A stretch of DNA of 64,000 nt from Areca catechu (Eukaryota > Streptophyta > Magnoliopsida > Arecales > Arecaceae). The stretch lies in the NCBI GenBank assembly GCA_021397845.1, contig CM038044.1, positions 60,549,851 to 60,613,850 of the forward strand. The letters run 5' to 3'. How positions within the stretch are numbered: position 1 is the stretch's first letter; each line of letters opens with the position of its first letter. The notes beneath the pieces are model-generated. The model searched no databases. It was not told the origin of the DNA and worked only from the letters and a program-made list of their open reading frames with translations. Both the position numbers and the translations under genes were made by a program. Of this stretch, positions 11,416-22,683 are shown one piece after another.

Positions 11416-12867
11416 TGATGCGGGACTAATATGCATGCAATTCTTTTTGTATGTTTTATATGTGGGGTTAGGTGATTAATTCCTAAATTTTAGATCAAAA
11501 TTAGTTGTAAGAAATTTTGTATGAATTTTTGAAGCCAAGCATGCAAATTAAAACCTAGAAAAGTACTAAAGAAGGATCGCTGGGGCTGAGAAGCCTCGGT
11601 TAAGGCAAGTTCTCCTACAATATAAAGACTGGAGGTAGAGGGGGTGTACCTGACAACATCTGAAGTGGCGGGTGAAGATCGCAGAGAAGGAATCTCTCGT
11701 TCCTCGATGGATGCGGCCTAGAAAATCGAGCCAAAGATACATGGATACCTGGATTTCTGCTCGGTGGTCCGATTGAGGCTTGGCTGGAGTCATTGGATTC
11801 GTAGAAACTCGGGGACCTGCAAATGACCTATCAGGGATTAGAAAACTCAGAGGAAATTAAGAAAACAAAGGAAAATAGCAAAGAAAAGAAAGTTTTGGAG
11901 GGAGCTGGAAGGATGGTTGGTGGTAGGAAGATGGTTGCAAACACCGGGAAGAAGAACTCTCAAACCCCTTTATGCACACGCAGGGTAATCACACAAAGCA
12001 ATATAAGAACTCAAGGTTTATTTCATATCAAAAATCAAGCTTCATACAAGAGGCTAGGGTCCTTTAAATTGACCCTTAACCTTGGGCTCCAAGTAAGGGC
12101 ACATTAGTCTTTACATAAGAATCCTTTTCCCTTTCAAACCCTAGCTAGAAAATAAGGAAATATTAGGTAGAAAAATCCCTAAAAATTCTCTTGACTTGGC
12201 CAACACTCCAAGGATGCCTAGGGGGGCGTGTTGGGCTTTTAAGAGCAGCAAGAGACTGGCCCAAAGGGGCTCGGGCGCATGGGTTTGGGCCTTTGGAAGC
12301 TAGGGTGGCCTGGTAGCCATGTACCAAGAATATTCCTTGGTATCTTGCTTCTTAGGGGCTTGGGCTTGGCACCTAGGCTTGATTTCTTTGGGCTAGGATG
12401 CAGATGGACCTCTAAAATAATGGATGCCTTGATCTATGAATATACTTTGGCATCTGGAAGGGAATCTGGGCATCTGGAGGGCATCTGCAAGGAATTAGGA
12501 TTTCTGATTTTTCTCCTGGAGTCTTCAAATCTTCAAGCTGGGTTGGACTTGGGCTAAACTTCCATGTCTTCAATCTGGTTGGACTTGGTCTTTACTTGTA
12601 TGATGTGGTCTTGAGTCTTCAGTATGCTTGGACAGGACTCAAAAAAATAAAAGTAGCTCAACATGAGCTGACTAGCATTGGACTGAACTAGCTCAACATG
12701 AGCTGACTAGTACAGAACTAAAATAACAACTCAAAAGACTCAAATAACAACTAAAATAGACTCAGATGGGATAAGCTCTTATTACAGATGGACTCATAAA
12801 TTATTGATCAATTCATAGAGGGTTGAAAAGCCTTTGTCTTATTCTGGTGCCTCCGGTGTCCCCACCA
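11416..12867 (-). repeat. CHR-2 5' LTR
   Basis: This is the second copy of the 1.45-kb repeat at 6538-7988, in the same orientation and with the same termini. Small open frames (for example 11823-12107) are present in both copies and look fortuitous. Confidence 0.9.
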
Positions 12868-13388
12868 ATGATTTCACGGATTGGAGTTAGAAGCTCCCAA
12901 TCTGAAAAATTAGTGGGAGGGACCTTTAGACTAAAGTCCAAGTCTTTGGTTTAATTGATTAATTCATATACAAATTAGTTCTTATTTTTTCTTTCAGATG
13001 TCTTCAAACCTTTCGCTCCGTCACTTCTCGATAGCGAGAAGTTAAAGGGTCCCAATTTTGATAGCTGGTATCAAAAATTGAGGATAGTCCTGGAGCACAA
13101 GCATATCCCTTATGTGATAACAGATCCAGCACCTGAAACCCTCTTACCAATGCTCGGAGTTTGATTAGGGACACTTATTTGAAGTGGGTTTCTGATCGGA
13201 CTACAGTCTGATGCATAATGTTGGCAGCGATGAACAACGAGTTCAGTCACAAATTCGAGGAGGCCCAACCAGACGAGATTCTTCATAAGTTAAAGGAATC
13301 TTTCGGCACACAAGATAATGTGGAGCGGTACAAAGTGTCTTATGCCATCTACAATGCCGAATAACGGTTCAGTCACTGATTATGTATT
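12868..13388 (+). pseudogene. COP-1 gag, N-terminal part
   Basis: Copia sequence resumes after CHR-2. The ATG at 12998 follows a pyrimidine-rich stretch ending in CAG. After an early frame shift the reading is SEKLKGPNFDSWYQKLRIVLEHKHIPYVI, the Copia gag N-terminus (a 'GPNF..W...LRIVL' box). A stop follows LPMLGV near 13160. The 3' end, reading SVTDYV, is cut by GYP-A at 13388 and continues at 25689. Confidence 0.8.
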
Positions 13389-15109
13389 TGTTGCCGCTCT
13401 CGTCGCCGCGCCCGTGCCTCGGATCCGTGGATCCTTCCTGACCGCCGGGTGAGGGAGCCTCCCCGGCTGCGGGGAACCTGCAAGAAGGGGTTAGAAGACC
13501 CTGGCCGGGGATCCCGGCGAGGGAGCTCCGATGGTCAAGTCAGTAGACGACGAGAAGGAACAGACTCTCCAAGACGGACCCCCGAAAGGGTTCCAGACTT
13601 AGAGAATTTACTAGAAAGAAAGGTGCACTGGGGACCAGAAATTTGGCCGGGCCTCCTTGCCGAGCTCACGCCGAGCGATCCCCTCTCGGGATCTTGGATC
13701 TCACTCTCGGAGCGAGGCCTTTTGCCGCTGCTTCTTCCTTGTCCCCAGGCTTGTTCGCTTACCTTGTCGTCCCCAGATTCCTTCCTTTTATCTCTTCCCG
13801 TCGTTCGCCTGTCTTCTCCTCCTGGGAGGCTCCCCTCCCCCGTCCCTTTCTCTTTCCCCTTTTCGGTGAGGAGGGCCAGGTGGCTTTCCGACCTCGTCCG
13901 CCGAGCCCAACAGGGAAAAGGCAAAGACAGAAAAAGGGGGGGCGGCGCTGGTAAGGCGGCCGGTCAAACCTCGGGCCCAGTGAGAGCGCTCTCTTTCCCA
14001 AGTGTGGGCACCATCCATCTATGGGGCCTGCTTTGTCAGAATCGCGCCTCTCGACTGCGGGACCTGTCGGGCCGATGCAAATGGTGTTTCGCGTGCCGCC
14101 GCCATCCGTACGGGGCGCCGTCTGTGATGCGTACGGCCCGAGGGATGACCTCGGGGCCTGCGCCTCCTTCCCTGGGACCTTCTCCGTACGGGCGGCCTGG
14201 CTTCGGCCGAGGTTGGCCCGTCTCCGGGGGCCACCTGGCGAAGGAGCGAAGGATCGGCCGACCTCGGCCTAGGTGGACCCCTCCTGGGTGGACACCTGGC
14301 GAGGTGGCAGGAGGTCGCCTGGCTTCGGTCGAGGTGGGCCCGTCTCCGGGGGCCACCTGGCGAAGGAGCGAAGGATCGGCCGACCTCGACCTAGGTGGAC
14401 CCCTCCTGGGTGGACACCTGGCGAGGTGGCAGGAGGTCGCCTGGCTTCGGTCGAGGTGGGCCCATCTCCGGGGGCCACCTGGCGAAGGAGCGAAGGATCG
14501 GCCGACCTCGGCCTAGGTGGACCCCTCATGGGTGGACACCTGGCGAGGTGGCAGGAGGTCGCCTGGCTTCGGCCGAGGTGGGCCCGTCTCCGGGGGGGCC
14601 ACCTAGCGAAGGAGCGAAGGATCGGCCGACCTCGGCCTAGGTGGACCCCTCCTGGGTGGACACCTGGCGAGGTGGCAGGAGGTTGCCTGGCTTCGACCGA
14701 GGTGGGCCCATCTCTGGGGGGGCCACCTGGTGAAGGAGCGAAGGATCGGCCGACCTTGGCCTAGGTGGACCCCTCCTGGGTGGATACCTGGCGAGATGGC
14801 AGGAGGTCGCTTGGCTTCGGTTGAGATGGGCCCGTCTCTGGGGGGGCCACCTGGCGAAGGAGCGAAGGATCGAGCGACCTCGGCCTAGGCGGACCCCTCC
14901 TAGGTGGGCGCCAGGCGAGGTGGTAGAGGAGCCCCGAACCGAGCTTGACTTCGGCGAGAGCAGTTTGTCTTAGGAAGTCGTCTGGCGGAGTAGTCTTGCC
15001 AAGGTCGGCCTTGGCAATGTGGCGCTGACTCGACCGGAGAAACCTCCACGTGGCTCGATCATATTTGGCGGTATCTGAGCCCGGCCACGTCACCGTTACG
15101 GCCGTAACA
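13389..15109 (-). repeat. GYP-A 3' LTR (1721 bp)
   Basis: The plus-strand termini are TGTTGCCGCTC and GGCCGTAACA. It is 132 bp longer than its partner at 24095-25683, mostly because it carries six rather than five copies of the internal repeat. Open frames across it on both strands are repeat artefacts. Confidence 0.92.
14194..14935. repeat. Tandem array in GYP-A 3' LTR, six units of about 123 bp
   Basis: The marker GGCCACCTGGCGAAGG recurs near 14229, 14351, 14474, 14598, 14721 and 14846, giving periods of 122-125 bp. Each unit contains CCTCGGCCTAGGTGG and GGCCGAGGTGGGCCC elements. The array is CpG-rich. Confidence 0.9.
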
Positions 15110-15588
15110 GTTGCCCCCCAGCCCGCCGTTCCGTTGGGGCGTCGTAGAACGGAACGTCGGGATTAAATGCAGATATGACGTGGGGAGGCGAAGATCTTGC
15201 ATCATAATTGCCACGATCCTCGTCGCCACGACTCGATGCGCCTGAAACCCTATAAGAAGCCGCCACGCGTCGCCCACTTGCCCGCAATAAATGCGTCGCT
15301 TCGAGGCAGAGGCCGTTACTCTGCTAACAAGGCGTCGGTGTCGGGCGTGCGTCCACGTGGCGATCGTTCAGTGGTTCGAGGCGGAATGACGGGTACGACC
15401 GCTGTCGACTGAGTTTGAAAGGGAGGGGACTTTCCAGAACGAGGCCTTTCCCCTTGCTCCGTGGGCGGTTTGCTGCAGGCTAACTTCTGTTGCCCCGCGC
15501 TCGCTTGGCGTATTTTCGGTGAGTGCCTCCATCCTTCTCCAGTTCCCCTCTCTCTTTTCTTCTCTGAATCTTTGTCCTCCTCTTTGTC
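15110..15588 (+). promoter_or_regulatory. Region between GYP-A 3' LTR and antisense gene; likely promoter and 5' UTR
   Basis: About 480 bp are conserved with 46561-47040 in GYP-B and hold no gene. On the plus strand a TATA-like CTATAAGAAG lies at 15250-15259, about 330 bp before the antisense ATG. GYP-B has CTATAGGAGG there. On the minus strand the LTR-proximal GGGGGGCAAC probably serves as the polypurine tract. The promoter role is inferred only from position. Confidence 0.4.
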
Positions 15589-17830
15589 ATGGCGCGCCGT
15601 CGCCATGTCTCTTCCAATCCGGATGAGGCCGGTCCATCCCTGCCAAGGACTCCATCTTCTTCCTCCTCAGAGGAGGAAACGATCCCGGAGGAGATCCGCC
15701 AGCGTCTGCAACCCGGGGGTGTCACCATTGGCATCCCCAGGGGGGTCCGGTCTCCTCCGGTTGCTCCCGCTGTCCCCCTTCGTTCTCTTCCTGCTCCGCC
15801 TGTCCTTCCAGCCGGTCCCTCCGGTCATGCTTCCACCATGACCGAAGGCGATCTTTCTCTGCTCCGGGAGGCCTATGGTATCCCGGGATCAATTCGTCTA
15901 TCTGTTCCGCGGTCCGGGGAGCGCGTCACCATGAGTGGCCCCGGCCGCATAGCCTTCTACGAAGACTTCCTCCTTGGGGGTCTTCGATTTTCTCTGCACC
16001 CCTTCTTCCTCTCTTTTCTCAGCCATTTCCGGCTTGTTCCGGCCCAGTTGGCTCCCAATGCCATCCGGGTTATCTTCTCCTTTATAGTCTTCTGTCACTT
16101 TCACAGGTTCGTTGCCCGTTTCTCCCTCTTCAGGGCCATGTTTACCTGAAGAAGTGCTCCACCGATGACGGCTGGTGGTATATTTCGCCCAGGCCCAGGT
16201 GTCTCCGGTTCGACCTCCCTTCCTCGGTCAAGGGCTAGAAGAGCCGGTTTTTCTTCGTCTCGGTCGAAGATGTCGACTAGGCCTGGAGTGAACCGGACCG
16301 GTCTCCGAACCGGAACTCCCGGGTTGAGTCGGCGGACCAAGAGGCCTACTCCCAACTCCTGAGTGACGTGGTCCCGGCGCTCGAGGTTCTGCTTTCGAAG
16401 CAGAATCTTTTTGAGGCTAGGATCAGTCCCGTCTATGAGACGGGTGAGATTCGGCCCTCCTTTGACTTCTTCACTCTTTTTCTTCATGACCGAGTCGGCT
16501 AACCTTCTGTTCTTTTGCATTGCAGGAATGAAGTTCTCACTGGAGAGCCTTCTGGAGGGCGCGGCCCAGAGAGACGTCCCGGAGGTAGACGAGCCCGCGG
16601 CCAAGAGGGCCCGTACTGAGGCGGGCCGGGAGATCGCGCCGGCGACCGTGCCCAGCCCAGTGGCCACCGCTCCCCCTCCCAGGTTGCCTCAGGGCGGGGC
16701 CGTTGATGCCTTGGCTGCCAGACCTGGTGGCACTGCCATCGAGGGGGCTCCACCGCCCGAGGCTCCGTCCAGCGCTGGTCCCATCGTCGCCGCTGCTCCG
16801 ACGGCGCAGCCCGTGGCCTCTGCCGGCCCGTCAATCGCGACCCCAGCTGAAGGGGCAGCCACCGCAGGAGCCGACCTGACAGCTCCGCCACCGGTGATCA
16901 CCCACCGGTGTTCAGTCATCCGCAACAAGGGGCTCGCGGAGAAGGTCATGGAGTACGCCTCCACAGCCCGGGACCGCCGAGCTCGGGGCGGCCGGGACTA
17001 TGCGGACGCCTTGCTCGGGATTCTCCCGCAGCTCTTCACGGTAAACCCGAGCTCCTTCTTCTATGTCTTTCATGATTTTAGTGGCCTTTTCTCCTAACCT
17101 GGTTGCTCTGTTTGTGCAGATTGGAAATGACGTTCTCCTACTGAGGAACTTCCTCGTAGGGAACGCGAAGAGGGACGCCGAGAAGGAGAAGAAGCTCGGC
17201 AAGCTCGCAGCCGACGTCAAGGACCTCATGGAAAAGGGGGTCGAGCTGCGAGCTAGCAACCAAGCCCTCCAGACTGACTTGGCACGCTCCGAGGGGCGGA
17301 ACAAGGAGTTGGAGGCTTCTTTGTCGGAGGAGAGGCTCTCCTACCAGCGCCGCATGGAGGAGGACGTGGCGGAGAAGGCTCGCCTTCAGGCCCACTCCCA
17401 GTGGCTGGAGTGCCAGCTGGAGGAGGCTCGGCGAGACGCGAGCGCGGCGAAGGACCGGAGTGCGTACATCAACGGACTCCTGGAGGCCGCGAAGCGGGAG
17501 GCACAGGAGGCCATCCCGAAGTTCCGGGCTTCCGACGAGTACACGTCGGAGGTCCGGGAGGCCACCGTGGACTCCTTCCTGAAGGGGTTCCGGATGTGGC
17601 GGGAGAAAGTAGGGGCCTTCTTCCCCGAGCTCGACCTCAGCGGGGTGGTGCTCGGAGGCAGGAGGCAAGGAGCCGAGGGCAAAGCCTCCGGCGCGGCCGA
17701 CGCCACTCCTGCGGCCCCGTCGACCAGCGAAGCCGTGGCTCCAGGGCAGCCTCAAGAGCCGGCCGCCACAGAAGGCGAGGATGCAGTGCCTGCGCCCCCA
17801 GCGGAGGGCTCCGACCCCGCACCAAACTAA
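15589..17830 (+). pseudogene. GYP-A antisense gene (Transposase_28-like / coiled coil), three exons, broken
   Basis: Inferred exons are 15589-16443, 16526-17040 and 17120-17830. Introns of 82 and 79 bp have GT-AG ends (GGTGAGAT, TTGCAGGA; CGGTAAAC, TGCAGATT). The exons total 2081 bp, and the single base missing near 16146 relative to GYP-B makes 694 codons. Exon 1 begins MARRRHVSSNPDEAGPS, then a Ser/Glu stretch, then the GRIAFYEDFLLGGLRF..LHPF box typical of the 'putative gypsy type transposon' family. Exon 2 is Ala/Pro-rich. Exon 3 is a long coiled coil (EKKLGKLAADVKDLMEKG) with a C-terminal ELDLSGVVLGGRRQG. The 1-bp loss and later TAG codons (about 16236 and 16276) make it a pseudogene. 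Function unknown. Confidence 0.75.
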
Positions 17831-17891
17831 GCCATCATCTTCTCGCCTGCCTCGTTGTCGTAGTTGTTTTTTCTTCTCTTCTTTTTTTTTG

Positions 17892-17917
17892 GGGACTCCC
17901 GGCCTGTCGGGATTCCC
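17892..17917 (+). other. Quasi-palindrome in the 3' UTR of the GYP-A antisense gene
   Basis: Arms GGGACTCCCG (17892-17901) and CGGGATTCCC (17908-17917) flank the loop GCCTGT, 61 bases after the stop codon and after a T run. Nine of ten arm positions pair. GYP-B has the same structure at 49326-49351 with a mismatch at the same place. It may be an RNA hairpin near the poly(A) site. Confidence 0.6.
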
Positions 17918-18167
17918 GGCTTGTACTGTTGCTTAAATTAATGAAGACTCTATTTGACCAAGCCTCGAGTTCGTCTTCTTCTCCATTCCCCCATCTCCCT
18001 TCTCTTTTCTTTTTTCTGAGATGTTGATGTGGAATGCTGAAACGATCGTAGGCCTGGTCCCTTCCATTGCTCGAATCGAAGGTTGGGACATCCCGGACCG
18101 CGCGGCATCAGAGTAGGCCTTGAGCGGGTCCGTCTTTGGGATTGCCTTCACACTCGCGTGGGCGACA

Positions 18168-18808
18168 TGGTTTCTACACCGCCTTCCAGGCCGAAGCCCG
18201 GGACCTCCAGACTGAACCCCGGGGCCGCAGGCTTTCTCAAGCCTTGCGCGGCTTGCATAGCTGTTCTCCGGGCTTGCATGGGTGAACTGGGTTCTGCGCC
18301 ACCTTCCAGGCCGAAGCCCAGGATCTCCGGACTGAAACCCGATGCCGCAGGCTTTCTCAAGCCTTGCGCGGCTTGCCGAGCTGTTCTCCGAGCTTGCATG
18401 GGTGAACTGGGTTCTGCGCCACCTTCCAGGCCGAAGCCCAGGATCTCCGGACTGAAACCCGATGCCGCAGGCTTTCTCAAGCCTTGCACGGCTTGTCGAG
18501 CTGTTCTCCGGGCTTGCGTGGGCGAACTGGGTTCTGCGCCACCTTCCAGGCCGAAGCCCAGGATCTCCGGACTGAAACCCGATGCCGCAGGCTTTCTCAA
18601 GCCTTGCACGGCTTGTCGAGCTGTTCTCCGGGCTTGCATGGGCGAACTGGGTTCTGCACCACCTTCCAGGCCAAAGCCCAGGATCTCCGGACTGGAACCC
18701 GATGCCGCAGGCTTTCTCAAGCCTTGCGCGGCTTGCTAAGCTATTCTCCGGGCTTGCATGGGTGAACTGGGTTCTGCACCACCTTCCAGGCCGAAGCCCA
18801 GGATCTCC
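18168..18808. repeat. 120-bp tandem array between integrase and antisense gene of GYP-A
   Basis: About 5.3 copies with a period of exactly 120 bp; the landmark ACCTTCCAGGCC recurs every 120 bases from near 18180 to 18780. Because 120 is a multiple of three, several frames on both strands stay open across it as 40-residue repeats. I regard those as artefacts. Confidence 0.92.
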
Positions 18809-18934
18809 CGATTCCTTCGGCCGCCAGCCATGGTTGGTCATGCCGAGCCCAGGGCCATGCGCCGGTTTTCCTTCAAAGCGAGAAGAGAGCGTTTGAGGCG
18901 GGGGAACTTTATTACAGGAGTAGGGAACCTTACA

Positions 18935-20056
18935 TCACTGATAATACATCCTTAGATTCGAGGCATTCCATGTCCGGGGGAACCTGGCACCTCCCAACTC
19001 CTCCAGGTAGTACGCGCCATGAGGGAGGGCTTCTGCCACCCGGTATGGGCCTTCCCAGTTGGGCGAGAGCTTGCCGCATTCCCGTGGCTGGGAAGCTTCA
19101 GCGCGCCGGAGGACCAAATCTCCGGGACGAAAAACCTTCGGCCGCACTCGGGAGTTGTAATACCTGGCCACACGCTGCCTATACGCCGCCATTCGAACTC
19201 GGGCCTTGTCCCTCGTTTCCTCGAGAAGGTCAAGGTTGAGCATCATCCTGGCTGGGTTTTCTGTCTCGTCATATTGCTCCACACGCAGCGTGGGTAGGCT
19301 GAGCTCGATCGGGATGACCGTCTTAGCTCCGAAGACGAGGTTGAATGGGGTCTCATCGGTAGCCGTCCTCGGGGTGGTGTGGTATGCCCAGAGGATGCTG
19401 GGGAGCTCTTCGGCCCACCTGCCCTTGGCCTGGTCCAGCCGCGTGCGGAGGCCCTGAAGAATGGTCCTGTTCGTGACTTCGGCCTCCCCATTGGTCTGGG
19501 GATGCACCACCGAGGTGAAGCGATGCCTGATGCCGAGGTCGCTGTAGAACTCTTCGAACTCCCGGCAGTCGAACTGGCGCCCATTATCAGTAACCACGGT
19601 GTGGGGGAGGCCGAAGCGGCAAACGATTGACTTCCAAAAGAACTTGGCAACGTTTGCTTCGGTGATCCTCGCCAAGGGCTCGGCCTCGACCCACTTCATG
19701 AAGTAGTCGATGGCCACTATAAAGAACTTCCGCTGTCCGGACGCCGGTGGGAATGGGCCCAGGAGGTCCATTCCCCACTGGGCGAATGGCTAGGGAGCTG
19801 AGAGCTGGGAGATTGGGTTGGAGGGCTGCCGTTGCACCGTGGCGTGACACTGGCACCGGTCGCACTTCTTCACGAAGTCAGCGGCGTCCTCCTTCATTGT
19901 CTCCCAGAAGTAGCCCTGACGGAGGGCCTTGTACGCCAATGCCCTGCCCCCCATGTGGTTCCCGCAGACGCCTTCGTGAATCTCCTGGAGCACAAGCTTG
20001 GCTTCCGTGGGTCCTACGCACTTGAGGAGGGGGTAGGAGTAGGATCTTCGATACAA
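18935..20056 (-). pseudogene. GYP-A integrase
   Basis: It starts with the HHCC zinc finger (EIHEGVCGNH and KKCDRCQ). A TAG at 19790-19792 interrupts SAP*PFAQW, then the DDE core follows: IDYFMKWVEAEPL, VVTDNGRQFD, HPQTNGEAE. The C-terminal part ends SNLRMYYQ. The residues expected for catalysis are present, but the nonsense codon and upstream breaks kill the gene. No chromodomain is present, as expected for the Tat lineage. Confidence 0.9.
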
Positions 20057-20239
20057 CTGCCATCCATCAGGATGAACCGCACGGCTTTCTTTCTGATAAG
20101 GCGAGCCGCCTCGCGGTCCTCCGGCAGGGTGCCACTGGTGATGTATTCGGCGTACTTGTCCATCCAGCTAGCTTCATGGCTGACCTGATGGACCTCCACC
20201 GATGCCTAGAGGCTTGGGATCTCGAGGCGCTCCACATGA

Positions 20240-21668
20240 GCCACATGGAGGCTCCGTCCACATGGAGGATCCAGGCGTCCTCTCCGGGCTCATCGGTGCC
20301 TATCTCCATCGGCTGGCCTGAGGGGCCTTCCTCGGGCTCCTTGCCCAAGCTTGCACATTCGACTAAGAAGTCAGCCAGCACCTGTGCCTTCATGGCCGAC
20401 CTTGGCCTGTACGTAATGTCGAACTCTCTGAGCTTCAGTGCCCACTTTGCCAATCGTCCCGAGGTATCGGGTCGGCTGAGCACTGCTTTCAGCGGTTGAT
20501 CCATCAGGACAGCGATGGGGTGCGCTTGGAAATAGGGCCTGAGATGCTGGGCAGACACTATTAGCTCAAAAATGAGTTTCTCGGGCCGAGAATACCTGAG
20601 TTCCGTGTTGCGTAGAAGCTTGCTGGTATAGTATACCGGCCGCTGGACCCCCTGGCCATCGGTCCGAACCAAGACCGAGCTGACGGCTTCCGGGGTGACC
20701 GCTAGGTAGAGGATAAGCTCCTCCCCCTCCTCGGGCCTGGACAGCAACGGTGGCGACGCAAGCATCTTCTTCAGCTCCTCGAAGGCCTTCTGGCATTCCT
20801 CGGTCCAAGCGAAGTCGTTCATCTTTCTCAGCACCTTGAAGAAGGGACGGCAGCAGTCTGCCGACCTGGAGATAAAGCGGCTGAGGGCCGCAAATCGGCC
20901 GGTGAGTTGCTGCACTTGCTTCTTGGAGGCGGGCTGCTCCATGTCCAGGATGGCTTGGACCTTCTCCGGGTTGGCCTCAATTCCTCTTTGGGTCACCATA
21001 AATCCTAGGAATTTCCTGGCGGAGACGCCACAGGCGCACTTCGCCGGGTTTAGCTTCATCTGATGGCGTCGGAGGTTGCCGAACGTCTCCGCTATGTCGG
21101 CCACGTGGTCCGAATCGGATTTGCTCATTACCAGCATGTTGTCCACGTACACCTGCATGTTGCGGCCGATCTGGTCTTTGAAAATTCTATTGACCAGGCG
21201 CTGGTACGTTGCCCCCGCATTCTTGAGGCCGAATGGCATCATCCTGTAGCAAAAAGCTCCGCGGTCAGTTATGAAGGCGGTATGCTCTTCGTCCTCCGGG
21301 CTCATTCGGATCTGGTTGTATCCGGAGAAGGCGTCCATGAACGACAGGAGGCGATGTCCCGAGGTGGTGTCGACCAGCTGGTCGATCTTTGGAAGAGGGA
21401 AGCTGTCCTTTGGGCAAGCTCGGTTGAGGTCGGTGTAGTCCACACAGATCCTCCACTTACCACTACTCTTTCTCACCATGACCACGTTTGCCAGCCAGCT
21501 GGGATACTGGACCTCCGGCACAAAATCGACGGCGAGGAGCTTCTCCACTTCCTCGTTGATCGCCTTCTGCCTTTCCATGGCGAAGCTCCTATTCTTCTGG
21601 CGGACCGGGCGGCAACTTGGGTCCACGTTTAGCCTGTGCGTGATGACCTCGGGCGGGATGCCCGGCAT
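20240..21668 (-). pseudogene. GYP-A reverse transcriptase and Ty3-type RNase H
   Basis: RT motifs in order: WRICVDYTDLNRACPKD, LPKIDQLVD, LSFMDAFSGYNQI, FCYRMMPFGLKNAGATYQ, VYVDNMLVMS and KFLGFMVTQRGI. The catalytic YVDD is YVDN (21138-21140), which would inactivate the enzyme. RNase H follows (LILYLAVTPEAVSSVLV, RPVYYTSKLL, YFQAHPIAVLMDQPL). The second RNase H begins WILHVDGAS and is then deleted. Confidence 0.9.
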
Positions 21669-22579
21669 GTCGCTGCTGACCAGGCGAACATGTCAGCATT
21701 CACGTGGAGGAACTCCAGCAGGCGGGTCCGTTCTTCTTCAGGGAGCTGGGCCCCGACTTGCACCATCTTCAGCGGATCCGAACTGAGGGAAAAAGTCAGC
21801 AGGCGCTCTACGGGCCCTCCCCTGGGTTCCTTCTCTCTAAGGTCGAGGTCGTCGATATCGGGGGCGAGCTCCGCGCCCCAGGCGCTCGGGACCGTCTGGA
21901 GGCAGAGCGGGACTGGCTGGGTCATCCCCTTCATCTCCCCGAGCCCGGAAGGCATGGGGAACTGTACCAACAACCTTCTCATGGAGATCGTGGCATCCAG
22001 TTGGTTGAGCCCGGGACGCCCGAGAATGGCGTTGTAAGGCGAAGGGAGTCTGACGACGGTATATGTTATTAGGACGGTCGTCTGCCGGGGTGGGAATCCG
22101 GCGGTGACCGGGAGAGTAATCTCCCCTTCGACCCCCATGGAGTCCCCTGTAAAACCCACAAGGGGGGTGTGCACCGATCTCAGCTGATCGTGGGACAAGT
22201 TCATCCAAGAGAAAGCATCGTAAAAAAGTACATCAGCCGAGCTTCCACTATCCACCATGATTCGATGTACAGGATGCTTTGCGATGGTCATCTCGACCAC
22301 CACGGCATCGTTGTTTACATTTTCATTACCCTTCCCCCCCTCGGGAGGGATTACATTCTCCGGGTTCCCGATTTCCCGGGCTCTCTTCGCCGCTCGACCG
22401 ACCCCGCGCGAGATCATGCCCACGGGCTTCTCCGTTGGGCGGTTATCGATTGCAGGGACGGGCGGTAAGGTCGCAAGCGGCTGCCCCTCCGAGGGGGCCT
22501 TGTTCTTGATGAACTTCCTGAGGTAGCCCCTCCTAATCAGCTCCTCGATCTCCCACTTCAGGTTGCGACACTCCTCCAT
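21629..22579 (-). pseudogene. GYP-A gag C-terminus and aspartic protease
   Basis: It begins in the CX..H..C region (MEECRNLKWEIEELI). It then carries MVDSGSSADVLFYDAF, the DSG active-site box of retroviral-type aspartic proteases, and AILGRPGLNQL, the hydrophobic-Gly flap/ILG motif. The enzyme cuts the polyprotein. The end shifts out of frame near 21672 before the RT start (MPGIPPEV). Confidence 0.85.
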
Positions 22580-22683
22580 GTCGTGACCATGCTCGCGGTG
22601 GAACTGGCAGTACTTCGATTTATCCCGGGTGGCTCTCGGGTTCTGAGGAGGAGGTCGGCGGAGGTAACACTCGCCCTCGATTT

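Larger units (their letters stand above)
6538..12867 (-). mobile_element. CHR-2: RT-less chromovirus derivative, minus strand
   Basis: This is a 6330-bp element with two LTRs of 1451 and 1452 bp, a PBS, a gag-like gene, a remnant of the integrase C-terminus and chromodomain, and nothing between them. The internal part is only 3.4 kb; I find no protease, reverse transcriptase, RNase H or integrase catalytic core. Flanks are ATGAG (6533-6537) and ATGAT (12868-12872), a target duplication with one later change. It is inserted in the COP-1 leader just before gag. Its layout parallels CHR-3 although the LTRs belong to a different family. Confidence 0.85.

Noticed and set aside
13449..14764. Large open frames in the GYP-A LTRs, including one of 355 codons, with counterparts at 24687-25500, 45734-46480 and 56404-57512
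   Set aside because: They arise from GC-rich tandem repeats with few stops, change frame between the LTR copies, and are absent as intact frames from the paired LTR.
15519..15542. A 5' UTR intron before the GYP-A antisense ATG (GTGAGT...CAG)
   Set aside because: The span would be only 24 bases (about 44 in GYP-B), below plant intron size, and no other acceptor lies before the ATG.
17933..18841. Frames of 190-302 codons on both strands over the 120-bp array (also 49464-50450)
   Set aside because: The period is a multiple of three, so any frame lacking a stop in one unit stays open throughout. Several frames on both strands are open at once and none resembles a protein.
21063..21632. Plus-strand frames of 100-250 codons opposite gag-pol in GYP-A and GYP-B (for example 22705-23463, 21063-21632, 54809-55345)
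   Set aside because: They are the complement of well-supported gag, protease and RT domains and carry no motif of their own.
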